From: an uncultured Chryseobacterium sp. | GTDB taxonomy: Bacteria > Bacteroidota > Bacteroidia > Flavobacteriales > Weeksellaceae | Length of the DNA: 64,000 bases | Assembly (NCBI GenBank): GCA_913774355.1 | Contig: CAJYGB010000009.1 | Location: 24,822 to 88,821 of the forward strand | Reading direction: 5' to 3' | Part shown: positions 24,638 through 33,109 of the stretch, piece by piece | Position numbering within the stretch: the first letter of the stretch is position 1 | Layout: every line of letters begins with the position of its first letter | The notes under the pieces: model-generated | Told to the model about the DNA's origin: nothing | Database searches by the model: none | What the model saw: the letters and a program-made list of their open reading frames with translations, nothing else | Position numbers and translations under genes: made by a program

Positions 24638-24885
24638 ATGTTTTTTAGCCTTTCTTTAACTTCTTCCCAGGAAGATGTCTTCAGTTCGCCTTTTAGATAT
24701 TTTTCACGTGCTTCTTCGATCCTGTCATATACATAATCAGGAACTTGTGGATAACCTGATGGGTCATTGTCGAAATTTTCTTTTTCTTCCGCGTCAATAA
24801 TCCCATTGAAAATACGCAGGATCCTATCGTCCGCAATGTCAATGAATTCATGAATTCTTTTTCTGATCTCTAAAGTAGATTCCAT
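24634..24885 (-). CDS. Antitoxin of a RelE/ParE-type pair
   Basis: Started at the second ATG (24885, MESTLEIRKR), 83 residues; the first ATG at 24894 would add MRK. It is helical and highly charged, with an N-terminal dimerisation-like helix and a C-terminal EEAREKYLKGELKTSSWEEV tail of the kind that binds ParE toxins. It overlaps the toxin gene by 4 bases. The pair interrupts the pigment arm between two KS-type genes on the same strand. Confidence 0.78.
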   Translation of the reverse strand: MESTLEIRKRIHEFIDIADDRILRIFNGIIDAEEKENFDNDPSGYPQVPDYVYDRIEEAREKYLKGELKTSSWEEVKERLKNI

Positions 24886-24927
24886 TTTTCTCAAAACTTA
24901 GGTCTATCAAAAATACAAAATTATTAT

Positions 24928-26070
24928 TTATATTTTTTCCAAAACAACAGCCGCATTACATCCTCCAAATCCCGAAGCGGTTTTCAGAATATACCTGATG
25001 TCCGCAGGCTGGTTTTCTTTAATGATGTTCAAAGATTGAGAAATTCCCGGCTCTTCAAAATTTTTGGAAAGAATCAAAATATTGTTCAGGGCACTCTCCA
25101 TGGAAATAATGCTTTCCAACAGTCCCGACGCGCCCAGGCAATGTCCGTAATAGGCTTTCATGCTGTTGAGGGGAATATCCTGCAGTTCCATTCTGTTGAA
25201 GGCAATGGCTTCCATTTCATCATTGTAAAGGGTAGCGGTTCCGTGGGCGGAAATAAAATCAATCTCTTGCGGGGAAACCTGTGCTTCTTTCATGGCATTC
25301 CTGATGCTGGCAAACAGCCCGTCGCCTGTTCTGGAAGGGCCGGAAATATGGTTCGCATCATTCACGGCCGAATCTCCGGTTATTTTAAAACTAAATTTTT
25401 CGTTCCCTTTAGATTCGGAGGTTATATAAACGGCTGCTGCGGCTTCACCGATGTTGATGCCGTCCCGGTTTTTGTCATAAGGTTTACAGATCCCGGTTCC
25501 GATCGCCTGAAAAGAATTGAAGCCTGAAATCACAAACTCTGAAATTTCATCGCCGGCGATGACAAAAGCATCTTTGTATTTTCCTGCCCGGATCATATTT
25601 TTCGCCACGGCTATGGCCATCACTCCGGAAACACAGGCATTGGAAACCACGACAGGTTTGGTTTTAAATCCGAAAAAATCGGCGATTTTTTGAGCCAGAC
25701 CTGAAAGGAAAGCGCCTTCCGGTAAGGTTTCCTGATTTTTTAGTAAGCTGATATTCCCTTTGGTGGTAGATAAAATAAAAGCCGTATCCTCTGAAACAGG
25801 ATGTTTTTCAACCAAAGGTTTCAGGCTTAACAGGAACATTTTTTCCAATCGGGTGAAATGCTGTGGGCTTTGAGCTTCAAAGACTTTATCGAATTTTTCA
25901 TTGAGTTTTTCATCCTCTATCATGGAAGCATAAAAAGGCTCCTGATTTTCTATAATCTTGTGTAAGGAAACACCGGATTTCCCTTCTAAGAGAGCATTCC
26001 AATTCGATGAAACATCAAAACCTAATGGCGTGACGCAATTGTAATCGGTGATGTAAATTTCGTTGTTCAT
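24928..26070 (-). CDS. Beta-ketoacyl-ACP synthase (KS)
   Basis: 380 residues of the FabF family, slightly shorter than usual. The nucleophile is Cys146 in VSNACVSGVMAIAVA; the His blocks are ISAHGTATLYNDEM and YYGHCLGASGL; the C-terminal Gly-rich loop is SGFGGCNAAVV. All catalytic residues are present. It may be the ApeR-like second KS, acting on a different chain length or starter than the KS/CLF pair. The toxin-antitoxin pair lies just downstream. Confidence 0.87.
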   Translation of the reverse strand: MNNEIYITDYNCVTPLGFDVSSNWNALLEGKSGVSLHKIIENQEPFYASMIEDEKLNEKFDKVFEAQSPQHFTRLEKMFLLSLKPLVEKHPVSEDTAFILSTTKGNISLLKNQETLPEGAFLSGLAQKIADFFGFKTKPVVVSNACVSGVMAIAVAKNMIRAGKYKDAFVIAGDEISEFVISGFNSFQAIGTGICKPYDKNRDGINIGEAAAAVYITSESKGNEKFSFKITGDSAVNDANHISGPSRTGDGLFASIRNAMKEAQVSPQEIDFISAHGTATLYNDEMEAIAFNRMELQDIPLNSMKAYYGHCLGASGLLESIISMESALNNILILSKNFEEPGISQSLNIIKENQPADIRYILKTASGFGGCNAAVVLEKI

Positions 26071-26117
26071 TTAATTAATGAAATTTTCGATTCATATCTG
26101 GAAAAGCCAAAATCCGG

Positions 26118-26543
26118 CTAAAGTCCCATTTTATCTTTCCATGTCTGAAAAAATTCAGGATTGTATAAGCATAAATTATTATCGGAATCCAGAAAAACCT
26201 GAATGGTTTCCCCGGAACAGATCAATTGATCCTGTTGGTTGAAAAGCTCATACCGGTAAATCAGCTTTGCGGAAACCGAGTTTATGAAAGTTGTTACGAT
26301 TCTGAAGGTTTCACCGTATTTTAGAGGTAAAAAATGTTCACAGGTACTTTTTACGATGGGTGTTACGTAGCCTGCTTTCTGAATATCCAGATAGGTCAGC
26401 CCATGTTGTCTCCCGAATGCTTCCCTTCCGTCTTCAAAATAGACGATATAATGGCCGTGCCATACGATTCCCAGCGGATCCGTTTCGTTGAAGCGAACCC
26501 GTACTTCTTCGGTACATGTTAAAAGATTTTCTTTAGACTGCAT
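26118..26543 (-). CDS. Hotdog acyl-CoA/acyl-ACP thioesterase (4HBT/YbgC type)
   Basis: 141 residues with the 4-hydroxybenzoyl-CoA thioesterase signature VRFNETDPLGIVWHGHYIVY, in which the Asp is the catalytic residue. It ends with a short KMGL tail. It overlaps the ABC permease gene by 11 bases. It may release or edit acyl chains during pigment synthesis (the ApeK position of aryl-polyene clusters). The substrate cannot be read from sequence. Confidence 0.82.
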   Translation of the reverse strand: MQSKENLLTCTEEVRVRFNETDPLGIVWHGHYIVYFEDGREAFGRQHGLTYLDIQKAGYVTPIVKSTCEHFLPLKYGETFRIVTTFINSVSAKLIYRYELFNQQDQLICSGETIQVFLDSDNNLCLYNPEFFQTWKDKMGL

Positions 26544-27801
26544 GCTGTTTTCTTTCGTAAAATAATGAAATGCCTACCATGGCAATATAAAATAAAAATA
26601 AGAACGTGATCTCTTTGGCAATGCCTCCGATTCCGCTGTTTCTTAAAATAATATCATAATACGCATTTAATCCCCAGTTCATCGGGGAAAATTTAGCGAT
26701 GGTCTGCATAAATTCAGGCATCAGAAATACCGGAACCCATATTCCTCCGATGGCTGCCAGAACCACCACGGAAGTCGCTCCGAAAGGGGCCGACTGTTCC
26801 TGTGTATCCGCTATTGTTCCCAATAGAACACCAAACCCAATAGCAGCCAGGCCGGCAAAGATCGTAACGATAATCATCGGGAACATCTTCCCGGTAACGT
26901 CGAACTGCGGCAGATCCATATACGGGAACAGGTAAATTCCTACGGCTACCATCAGCAAAAACTGGATGACACAAATGATGAGGTAGGTGAAGGTTTTTCC
27001 CAGGATGTGAACGAAATAAGGCGTCGGACTGATTCTTGCCCTGACACTGGTTCCCTGGCTTTTCTCTTTAACTAAATTAATCGATAATGGCACAACGATA
27101 AAGAAGATCGCAAACAGTGCCCATGCCGGAACATTATGCTGGACGGAATTCGGCATTACTTCCATTTCCCCTTTTTTCGGGGTAATTTCTTTGAAACCGA
27201 TCAGGCTTTTGTCTTTTTCGAGGTCTTCCGTGGTGCCCAGCTGATCCTGGAATGCTTTGTAGATTTTTTTATTTTCGATTTCAAAGACCATTTTGTTGAT
27301 GGAATTCATCACATTATTCTTGAATCCGATATTGGTCGCCGGATCAAAATACAAATGAATCTCTTTGGCTTTCGGGGCTTCCTTTTTAACTTTAACAGAA
27401 TCCGTTTCCAGTCCGAATGAACTTACAATCGCCTGTACCTTGGAATCGATATTGGAATTGATGTCTTTCGTTAAATGCTCAGGAATAACGATCGCCATCT
27501 GGTAATCTCCGGAGAATACGGCATCCTGTGCGGATTTTTCAGTGAAATCGGTCAGCAGTTCAAATGTTTTGCTATTCTCCAGTTCCTTTTTTATGTTCTG
27601 TGAGACTTCAGACTTGTCGTGATCGATGAAAATGACCGGAATTTTAGAGCCTTCCAGATTTTTAAACGTGGAATCCTGGATCAGGGTAATCGTAATGATC
27701 AGCAGCAACGGCATTACGAAAATAATAACGATTCCTCCGATATCTCTTTTCAGCAGAAGGATTTCCTTCACAAAGCTTCTCCACAATTTATACAACAACA
27801 T
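26533..27801 (-). CDS. ABC-2 type transporter permease
   Basis: 422 residues: one membrane span near residues 20-42, a large periplasmic domain (about 45-225), then five or six spans in the C-terminal half, the usual ABC-2/YhhJ-like layout. It overlaps the ATPase gene by 14 bases and the thioesterase gene by 11. With the ATPase it should form an exporter for a lipid-like substrate, plausibly a pigment precursor. Confidence 0.87.
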   Translation of the reverse strand: MLLYKLWRSFVKEILLLKRDIGGIVIIFVMPLLLIITITLIQDSTFKNLEGSKIPVIFIDHDKSEVSQNIKKELENSKTFELLTDFTEKSAQDAVFSGDYQMAIVIPEHLTKDINSNIDSKVQAIVSSFGLETDSVKVKKEAPKAKEIHLYFDPATNIGFKNNVMNSINKMVFEIENKKIYKAFQDQLGTTEDLEKDKSLIGFKEITPKKGEMEVMPNSVQHNVPAWALFAIFFIVVPLSINLVKEKSQGTSVRARISPTPYFVHILGKTFTYLIICVIQFLLMVAVGIYLFPYMDLPQFDVTGKMFPMIIVTIFAGLAAIGFGVLLGTIADTQEQSAPFGATSVVVLAAIGGIWVPVFLMPEFMQTIAKFSPMNWGLNAYYDIILRNSGIGGIAKEITFLFLFYIAMVGISLFYERKQHAV

Positions 27802-28543
27802 CGCGTAATTCTTTTCCGGTTAATGAAATAAAAACATCTTCTAGATTTTCCGCATGGGCAACTTTACCGATCAGTTCTTCCGGTGTTCCTACAGCGTGGA
27901 TCTTCCCATGATCGATAATTGCGATTTTGGTACAGAATTCTTCGGCCTCCGAAAGGTGATGGGAAGTATAGATGATGCAGGTTCCTTTTTTATTTAAATC
28001 CAAAAGATAATCGATAATCGCTTTTTTGGACTGAACATCAACGCCAACGGTGGGCTCGTCCAGAAAAAGCACCTTCGGGTTGTGAAGCGTTCCGGCAATC
28101 AGGTTGCATCTCCGCTTCATCCCTCCTGAAAATTGTTCAACCTTTTTATCGGCGAATTTTGAAAGTCCCATGATTTCCAGAGATTCATCGATGGAGTTTT
28201 TTAAATTTTTATGGCTTAACCCGTAAAGGCTTCCGAAGAACATCAGGTTTTCCCTCGCGGTTAACGTCGGATACAAAGCATATTCCTGCGGAACGATTCC
28301 CATGATCTGCCTTAATTTAAAACCATTCTTCTGGTGGGAGAGCCCGTCGATCTTAAATTGGCCCGAAGTCGGTTTTATGAGTCCCGAAAGCATTGAAATC
28401 AGCGTGGTTTTCCCGGCTCCGTTGGGACCAAGGATTCCGTAGATTTCATTTTTATCGATGGTCAAAGAAATATCGTTTACCGAGAAGTCTTCAGCGTTTT
28501 TGTATTTCTTGTACAGGTTTTTTATTTCTATGAAATGCTCCAC
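27788..28543 (-). CDS. ABC transporter ATP-binding protein
   Basis: 251 residues with a full nucleotide-binding domain: Walker A GPNGAGKT, signature QFSGGMKRR, Walker B VLFLDEPTVGVD and the H-loop YTSHH. It is of the CcmA/drug-exporter type that pairs with ABC-2 permeases. It lies one base from the BtrH-like gene upstream and overlaps the permease downstream, so the three are co-translated. Confidence 0.93.
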   Translation of the reverse strand: MEHFIEIKNLYKKYKNAEDFSVNDISLTIDKNEIYGILGPNGAGKTTLISMLSGLIKPTSGQFKIDGLSHQKNGFKLRQIMGIVPQEYALYPTLTARENLMFFGSLYGLSHKNLKNSIDESLEIMGLSKFADKKVEQFSGGMKRRCNLIAGTLHNPKVLFLDEPTVGVDVQSKKAIIDYLLDLNKKGTCIIYTSHHLSEAEEFCTKIAIIDHGKIHAVGTPEELIGKVAHAENLEDVFISLTGKELRDVVV

Positions 28544-28544
28544 G

Positions 28545-29540
28545 TTATATTGCTTTTCTCAGTTTTTTGTAGAAAGCTTCTTCCAGGTCGGCAATATGAA
28601 GCATGGTTTTTGAAAGCTGGTTGTAAATATCGCTTTTGGAATTCCGGTTTTTATAGACCCGGGCAATATCTACGGCAAAATCCCTCCAGAGGTCACCGAT
28701 CATGGTGATTTCTTTGGAAAGCTCGTTTAACTGGTCATTCTTCAGGATAACCGCAGCCTCTTGTAAAAATGCTCCATAGATAAACCGGAATCCGCCGCCG
28801 CCGGTACCGATTTCTTCCTGCATCCGGATCAGTTGTCCCAGATAGTGATTGGTAGTTTTCGTACCTTTTTTGGCTGCCCATTTCGGAATGCTTTTCGCGA
28901 CCCATCTCATGGCTTTTACGCCGATGATCGGAACGGGAGCCAGCATATTTTTGCAGGTATCTTTAATTCCTTTTTTAATGGCTTCTTCCAGATTCACGTT
29001 TTCCGGGATATAGGTAGGGTAGTACATGTGTCCTTTCGGCGGAAGCGCACCTTTGGCATATCTTACTTTTTCGAGTTCGGCTTCGGTAAGGGTAGTGGTG
29101 TAATCCATCACCGGATCGCTGATCAGGAATTTTCCGTCTTCCTTACCATATACCACAAGATTGTGGGCATTGAAATGAAATTTATATTCTTCCGGAAAAT
29201 ACGTCAGGTTAAAAACACCTACCTGCAGACCTGTGGGGATATTGTTTTCCAGGTTTTTTTCCAATGCTTTCTGAGCTTCATCCGGATTGGAGAATTTCAG
29301 TCTTTTAATTTTAATTCCCAGTCTTTTTGCGGCTTTGCTGAAGATCGCGCCGGGCATCGGACGGTAGCTGAATCCGGGTGCGAAATTTACTTTTAAAAAA
29401 GGGAGGTATACAAAGAATAATCCCGAACCGATCCCGAAGATCATCGGTTCGCTGAGTTTCAACCCTTTGTTTAATAATAAATTGGAGGCAACACCGTTCT
29501 CGCAATGTGCAGTCTGGTGGTGTTCAAAATTAAGTTTCAT
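28545..29540 (-). CDS. BtrH N-terminal-like protein (putative acyltransferase)
   Basis: 331 residues. The N-terminus EHHQTAHCENGVASNLL carries the Cys of the BtrH family, which in butirosin synthesis moves an acyl group from an ACP to an amine or alcohol. A second conserved block is KFHFNAHNLVVYGKEDGKF with ISDPVMDY after it, giving the His and Asp of a papain-like triad. The C-terminal third is helical. A transfer of an ACP-bound acyl group to the resorcinol would suit this position, but that is inference. Confidence 0.75.
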   Translation of the reverse strand: MKLNFEHHQTAHCENGVASNLLLNKGLKLSEPMIFGIGSGLFFVYLPFLKVNFAPGFSYRPMPGAIFSKAAKRLGIKIKRLKFSNPDEAQKALEKNLENNIPTGLQVGVFNLTYFPEEYKFHFNAHNLVVYGKEDGKFLISDPVMDYTTTLTEAELEKVRYAKGALPPKGHMYYPTYIPENVNLEEAIKKGIKDTCKNMLAPVPIIGVKAMRWVAKSIPKWAAKKGTKTTNHYLGQLIRMQEEIGTGGGGFRFIYGAFLQEAAVILKNDQLNELSKEITMIGDLWRDFAVDIARVYKNRNSKSDIYNQLSKTMLHIADLEEAFYKKLRKAI

Positions 29541-29575
29541 TCTTAGCTTGATATTACAGAACCTGCAAGGTTCCT

Positions 29576-29980
29576 TTATTTTCCGTTGAAATTTTTGAGT
29601 TCATCTGTTGAAATCCCGAAGGCATCGGCGTATTTTTTCAGGACAGATTCGCTTAGTGTTTTGAATATTTTTGGTTTGCCATGTCTTTTTACACGCCACT
29701 GCCACATCCCCACATAAGCTGCCAGAACCTGAAGGTCCATTTTATTTAATTCCATAAAATAGACGATCGGGCTGACCATGTTGTTGGCTACGTTCTGCCT
29801 GGCTTCTTCAATCCTTTCGTTGATCAAGGCTAAAGATTCGTCCAAAGCAGCTTTTTTGGCCTCCCAGCCGATGCTGTTTGCCGTAGTGTAATTGTTATTT
29901 TCATCCGTTACATACAGTACCTCTGTCATGTTGGCGGATTGTAAGTTGCTCTCATCCTGTGGAAGATCTTGCTTTTTCAC
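29576..29980 (-). CDS. Hypothetical protein, flexirubin cluster
   Basis: 134 residues from a GTG start. There is no signal peptide. A helical middle (ALINERIEEARQNVANN) is followed by VYFMELNKMDLQVLAAYVGMWQWRVKRH, suggesting a small helix-turn-helix-like or protein-binding fold, and the end reads AFGISTDELKNF, resembling the tail of a DNA-binding HTH. I cannot name a family. It begins a new unit after the terminator at 30082-30119 and precedes the BtrH-like gene by 35 bases. Confidence 0.6.
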   Translation of the reverse strand: MKKQDLPQDESNLQSANMTEVLYVTDENNNYTTANSIGWEAKKAALDESLALINERIEEARQNVANNMVSPIVYFMELNKMDLQVLAAYVGMWQWRVKRHGKPKIFKTLSESVLKKYADAFGISTDELKNFNGK

Positions 29981-30081
29981 TCAAAGATTTTGTTAAATTA
30001 TGGTCAAATCAATTCGCTAAGATAATAAAAATGCAGAACATAGGATCATCGTGGTTTTGCGGGAATTGATTTAAAACCATA

Positions 30082-30119
30082 AAAATAGGCTGTTTGAAAC
30101 TTTTCAGACAGCCTATTTT
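30082..30119 (-). terminator. Terminator after the first minus-arm unit
   Basis: AAAATAGGCTGT and ACAGCCTATTTT form a perfect 12-bp stem with a TTGAAACTTTTCAG loop, and TTT follows on the minus strand. It ends the transcript of the exporter-darA-darB-dehydratase genes before the 134-residue gene begins. Confidence 0.85.
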
Positions 30120-30134
30120 GGTATTTCAATTTTT

Positions 30135-30578
30135 TTATGATGCTATCTCCTGAATAAACAGATTGATTTCACAGCGGATCAGCAATTCGTCTTCCAGAAA
30201 AGTTTCGCAGAAAATATGGCAGATGTTTTCAAATTGCGAGATCAGCGAGGCTTTGGAAATTATCGTGCTTCCTGCTTTCGGCAGTGAAAAGATTTCTATT
30301 TTTTTAATATTGGTAATAAAGCCGATTACTTTGGTATCGGCTTCAGGGTTTTCAAAGAAACTCTGTCCTAAAATGGACGAACAGGTCTGCGCTGAATTTT
30401 CAATCAGTCCGGCTTCCACAAATACGCCTTTATCAACAAAAATATTGTCTTCTTTTATGGTAAAGGAAGTAATCACTTTTTCTTTGGTAAGTTCCAGAAT
30501 GTAATCCGTCATCAGCATTGGTTCGCGATGCGGTAAAAAATTGTGGATGTTAATGATGTTTTCTTCCTTGATTTCCAT
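30135..30578 (-). CDS. Hotdog-fold dehydratase homologue, His present
   Basis: 147 residues, FabZ/FabA-like. The catalytic loop NFLPHREPMLMTD has the His (His17), and the helix EAGLIENSAQTCSS carries the Glu expected of a dehydratase. It follows the other hotdog gene by 4 bases. The two are probably partners in a heteromeric dehydratase, this one supplying the active site. Confidence 0.78.
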   Translation of the reverse strand: MEIKEENIINIHNFLPHREPMLMTDYILELTKEKVITSFTIKEDNIFVDKGVFVEAGLIENSAQTCSSILGQSFFENPEADTKVIGFITNIKKIEIFSLPKAGSTIISKASLISQFENICHIFCETFLEDELLIRCEINLFIQEIAS

Positions 30579-30582
30579 AGTA

Positions 30583-31014
30583 TTACATGATAACGGTTTT
30601 CATTTGGGATCTTGCGATCACCTCATCTTTAAGCGTTGTTACCACATCTACCAGCGTTACCCCCATCATTTCGTTGATGATGGAAATTTCGGATTTCAGC
30701 CGGTCTCCGGTTTTAGGCAATGCCATGGCTTCAAATGTTTTAATCGCACCGATGTATCCTGTGGGAGCCTCTTTCCCCAGCAAATAAAATTTATATCCGG
30801 TATGCAGCGCAACACTCTGTGCCTGGTGCTCCACCAGGCCCGAAGCCTGAAAAATTCCGTCCAGAACGAAAATGTTTTCCTCTCTGATCTCAAAGCCTGA
30901 CACCAGATGTGATTCAGAGTATTCGGCAATGCTGTCGACCATAACGAAAGGAAACCTTTGCGGGATTAGGCTTTCTACAAATTGCGGATCGGAAGTGGGG
31001 AGTCTGTTTTCCAT
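30583..31014 (-). CDS. Hotdog-fold dehydratase homologue, catalytic His replaced (ApeP-like)
   Basis: Started at ATG 31014 (MENRLPTSD), 143 residues, joined to the darB stop by a TAATG overlap. The fold motif reads LIPQRFPFVMVDS, where active FabZ proteins have PHRYPFLLVD; Gln stands in the His position. The helix GLVEHQAQSVALH keeps its Glu. It is likely a non-catalytic or only partly active partner of a neighbouring dehydratase, as reported for the ApeI:ApeP pair. Confidence 0.75.
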   Translation of the reverse strand: MENRLPTSDPQFVESLIPQRFPFVMVDSIAEYSESHLVSGFEIREENIFVLDGIFQASGLVEHQAQSVALHTGYKFYLLGKEAPTGYIGAIKTFEAMALPKTGDRLKSEISIINEMMGVTLVDVVTTLKDEVIARSQMKTVIM

Positions 31015-32153
31015 TAGCAAACCGTTAACAGCGCACAAGAATAAGAGAATCTTCCGCTTTCAGGAACGCACAGCAGTACTTTTTCCCCTTTTTTCAGTCT
31101 TCCTGAATTCATCAGCTGCTCAAGAGCAATAAAGATGGAGCCTGCACCGATGTTACCAACTTCTGAAAGATTGTAAAACCATTTTTCCCAAGGGAAATCC
31201 AGTCCTACATTGGCGAATTCCTCTTTTAAGCCTTCTTTGAAATAGCCTGAAGAGATATGGGCCAATACATGATCTACGGTATCAGGATCTAGGTTATGTT
31301 TATCAAATGATGCCCTTAAACTTTGGGCTCCTTTTACCAGGATGTATTTATCTAAAATTTTAGTATCCTGCTTTAAAGCAAAGATCGATTGCTTCAGCCA
31401 TTCGTCGGACGGGTAATCGGCCCATGATTTAAGGCTGCCGTCTTCCTGCTTTTCGGTTCCGGCATACATACAGGCTTCGATTTCATGAGCATAAGAGTAA
31501 AAATCAATAAATTCGATCTTCAAAGATACTTCATCTTCTCTCGGCTGTCCTTCCAGAAGGAAAGCTCCGGCACCGTCGGAAAGCATCCATCTTAAAAATT
31601 CTCTTTTGAAGGCAATGATCGGCCTTTCTTCCAGCAGCGCTAAGTTTTCCGCTTCATGGTTGAATTTATCTGCTGTCATCCATGCCGACATTCTCTCGGA
31701 ACCTACACAAACCGCATTTTTGTGAACGCCTGCCTTTACGGAAAGAAAACCGTAGTTCAGGGCATTCATCCCGGAGTTGCAGAGTCCGGATGCCGTGTTG
31801 ACGGCTAAAGATTTATTAATATCAAGCTCCCCATGGATCATGGAAGCGTGGGAAGGCTGGATCTGATCGGGGGAAGAAGTTCCCACTGAAAGCAGCTCCA
31901 TGTCTTCTTTTTTAAATTTATCGTCAAAAAGACCCTTCACCGCGTTCGCTGCAATCTGTGCATTGGTGTGGGTAGGGTTTCCTTCTTTATCTAAAGCATA
32001 ATATCTTGTCGTGATCTTGTTGTTTCTCAGGATAATTGCTTTAGCTTTTGAAGGGGCGCCGTTTATATAACCGAGATACGTTTCCATTTCATCATTAGAA
32101 ACCGGTTCATTGGGTAGATATGTAAATGCTTTTGTTATAAATACGTCGTTCAT
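31014..32153 (-). CDS. darB: DarB-type ketosynthase III (dialkylresorcinol synthesis)
   Basis: 379 residues, FabH-like, with the Cys-His-Asn triad: Cys125 in SGLCNSGMNAL, His299 in VLAHISSGYF and Asn334 in EVGNIGAGSIF. In dialkylresorcinol pathways DarB condenses two beta-keto or unsaturated acyl thioesters to form a cyclohexanedione that DarA then aromatises. It lies one base from darA, the arrangement seen in flexirubin producers, which makes the assignment firm despite the generic KSIII fold. Confidence 0.87.
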   Translation of the reverse strand: MNDVFITKAFTYLPNEPVSNDEMETYLGYINGAPSKAKAIILRNNKITTRYYALDKEGNPTHTNAQIAANAVKGLFDDKFKKEDMELLSVGTSSPDQIQPSHASMIHGELDINKSLAVNTASGLCNSGMNALNYGFLSVKAGVHKNAVCVGSERMSAWMTADKFNHEAENLALLEERPIIAFKREFLRWMLSDGAGAFLLEGQPREDEVSLKIEFIDFYSYAHEIEACMYAGTEKQEDGSLKSWADYPSDEWLKQSIFALKQDTKILDKYILVKGAQSLRASFDKHNLDPDTVDHVLAHISSGYFKEGLKEEFANVGLDFPWEKWFYNLSEVGNIGAGSIFIALEQLMNSGRLKKGEKVLLCVPESGRFSYSCALLTVC

Positions 32154-32154
32154 T

Positions 32155-33069
32155 CTATTTTAAATTAATTCCTTGTAAATATTCTCTCTGTTTTTTTCTT
32201 TTAAACCAGAAGATTGGTGTTGTCAGTAAGTGTAAAACCAATACAACAGGCGAAATAATCCATATCGCAGCCATCAAATATACCTTAAAGAATTTAATGA
32301 GCAATGGACGTTTCTCTTTTTTCTTTATGATAAGGTTGGACCATACCGTGAAAATTTTGTTACCTACTTTTTCCACCCGTACCAGAAATGCCCGGATTTC
32401 CACGGCTCCGTTTTTTATCAGGTCGGGTTGTAAGGTTTCCATGGTATTTTCCGAAAGGTGTTTTTCGATGATCTTTCCGTACTTTCCTGAGCCTGCGATT
32501 TCCTGGTCCGAAACACCTGCGGCCGGAAGCATCCCGGATTTTTCCTTCTTCCCGGTCGTCATCCAGCGGAGGATGGTGAGCACGCTGGTGTAATTGTCGT
32601 GGCGGTCTACCAAAGCGATGTTGCCTACCAGTTTTGCATTCAGATTCTTTAAGTAAACTTTCAGCTTTTCCTGGGAAAGCATCCACATATTTCTTGTTCC
32701 GGAAACCGTTACTACCGGTGTATCCTTTAAAATACCTTCTGCATATCCGCTTTTCAGGAATGAAATGATCGGGATGGAAGGCGTTAAATACCAGACCTGA
32801 TACCCGAAAAGCACCAGATCGAATTTCTTATTCAGTACCTCTTCCGGCGGAGGAATGATTTCGCTGGGGATCTGGAGGTACGATTCCGGAAACGTATTGA
32901 AAAATACATCACTGCTCCACGGGAAAGGGAAGTCCTTCTTCAGTTGTATGTTGTAGTAGGTGACTTCATATTCTCCGTTCTTATCCTCAAACGGGCGGGC
33001 GACATTCTTCATAATATCCTCCAGCTGTCCCGACTGAGTATAATAGATGACGAGTATATTTTTTTTCAT
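32155..33069 (-). CDS. darA: DarA, dialkylresorcinol aromatase/condensing enzyme
   Basis: 304 residues. The N-terminal 200 residues have a flavodoxin-like start (NILVIYYTQSGQLEDIMKN) and the YQVWYLTPSIPIISFLKSG block. The C-terminus has a membrane segment (AAIWIISPVVLVLHLLTTP) and a basic tail. I recognise this as DarA of flexirubin clusters. It completes the resorcinol ring made by DarB. The gene order darA-darB is the hallmark that separates flexirubin from plain aryl-polyene clusters. Confidence 0.88.
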   Translation of the reverse strand: MKKNILVIYYTQSGQLEDIMKNVARPFEDKNGEYEVTYYNIQLKKDFPFPWSSDVFFNTFPESYLQIPSEIIPPPEEVLNKKFDLVLFGYQVWYLTPSIPIISFLKSGYAEGILKDTPVVTVSGTRNMWMLSQEKLKVYLKNLNAKLVGNIALVDRHDNYTSVLTILRWMTTGKKEKSGMLPAAGVSDQEIAGSGKYGKIIEKHLSENTMETLQPDLIKNGAVEIRAFLVRVEKVGNKIFTVWSNLIIKKKEKRPLLIKFFKVYLMAAIWIISPVVLVLHLLTTPIFWFKRKKQREYLQGINLK

Positions 33070-33109
33070 AGTTCTCTTATCAGTTACAAAAATATGATTT
33101 TCGGATGTA

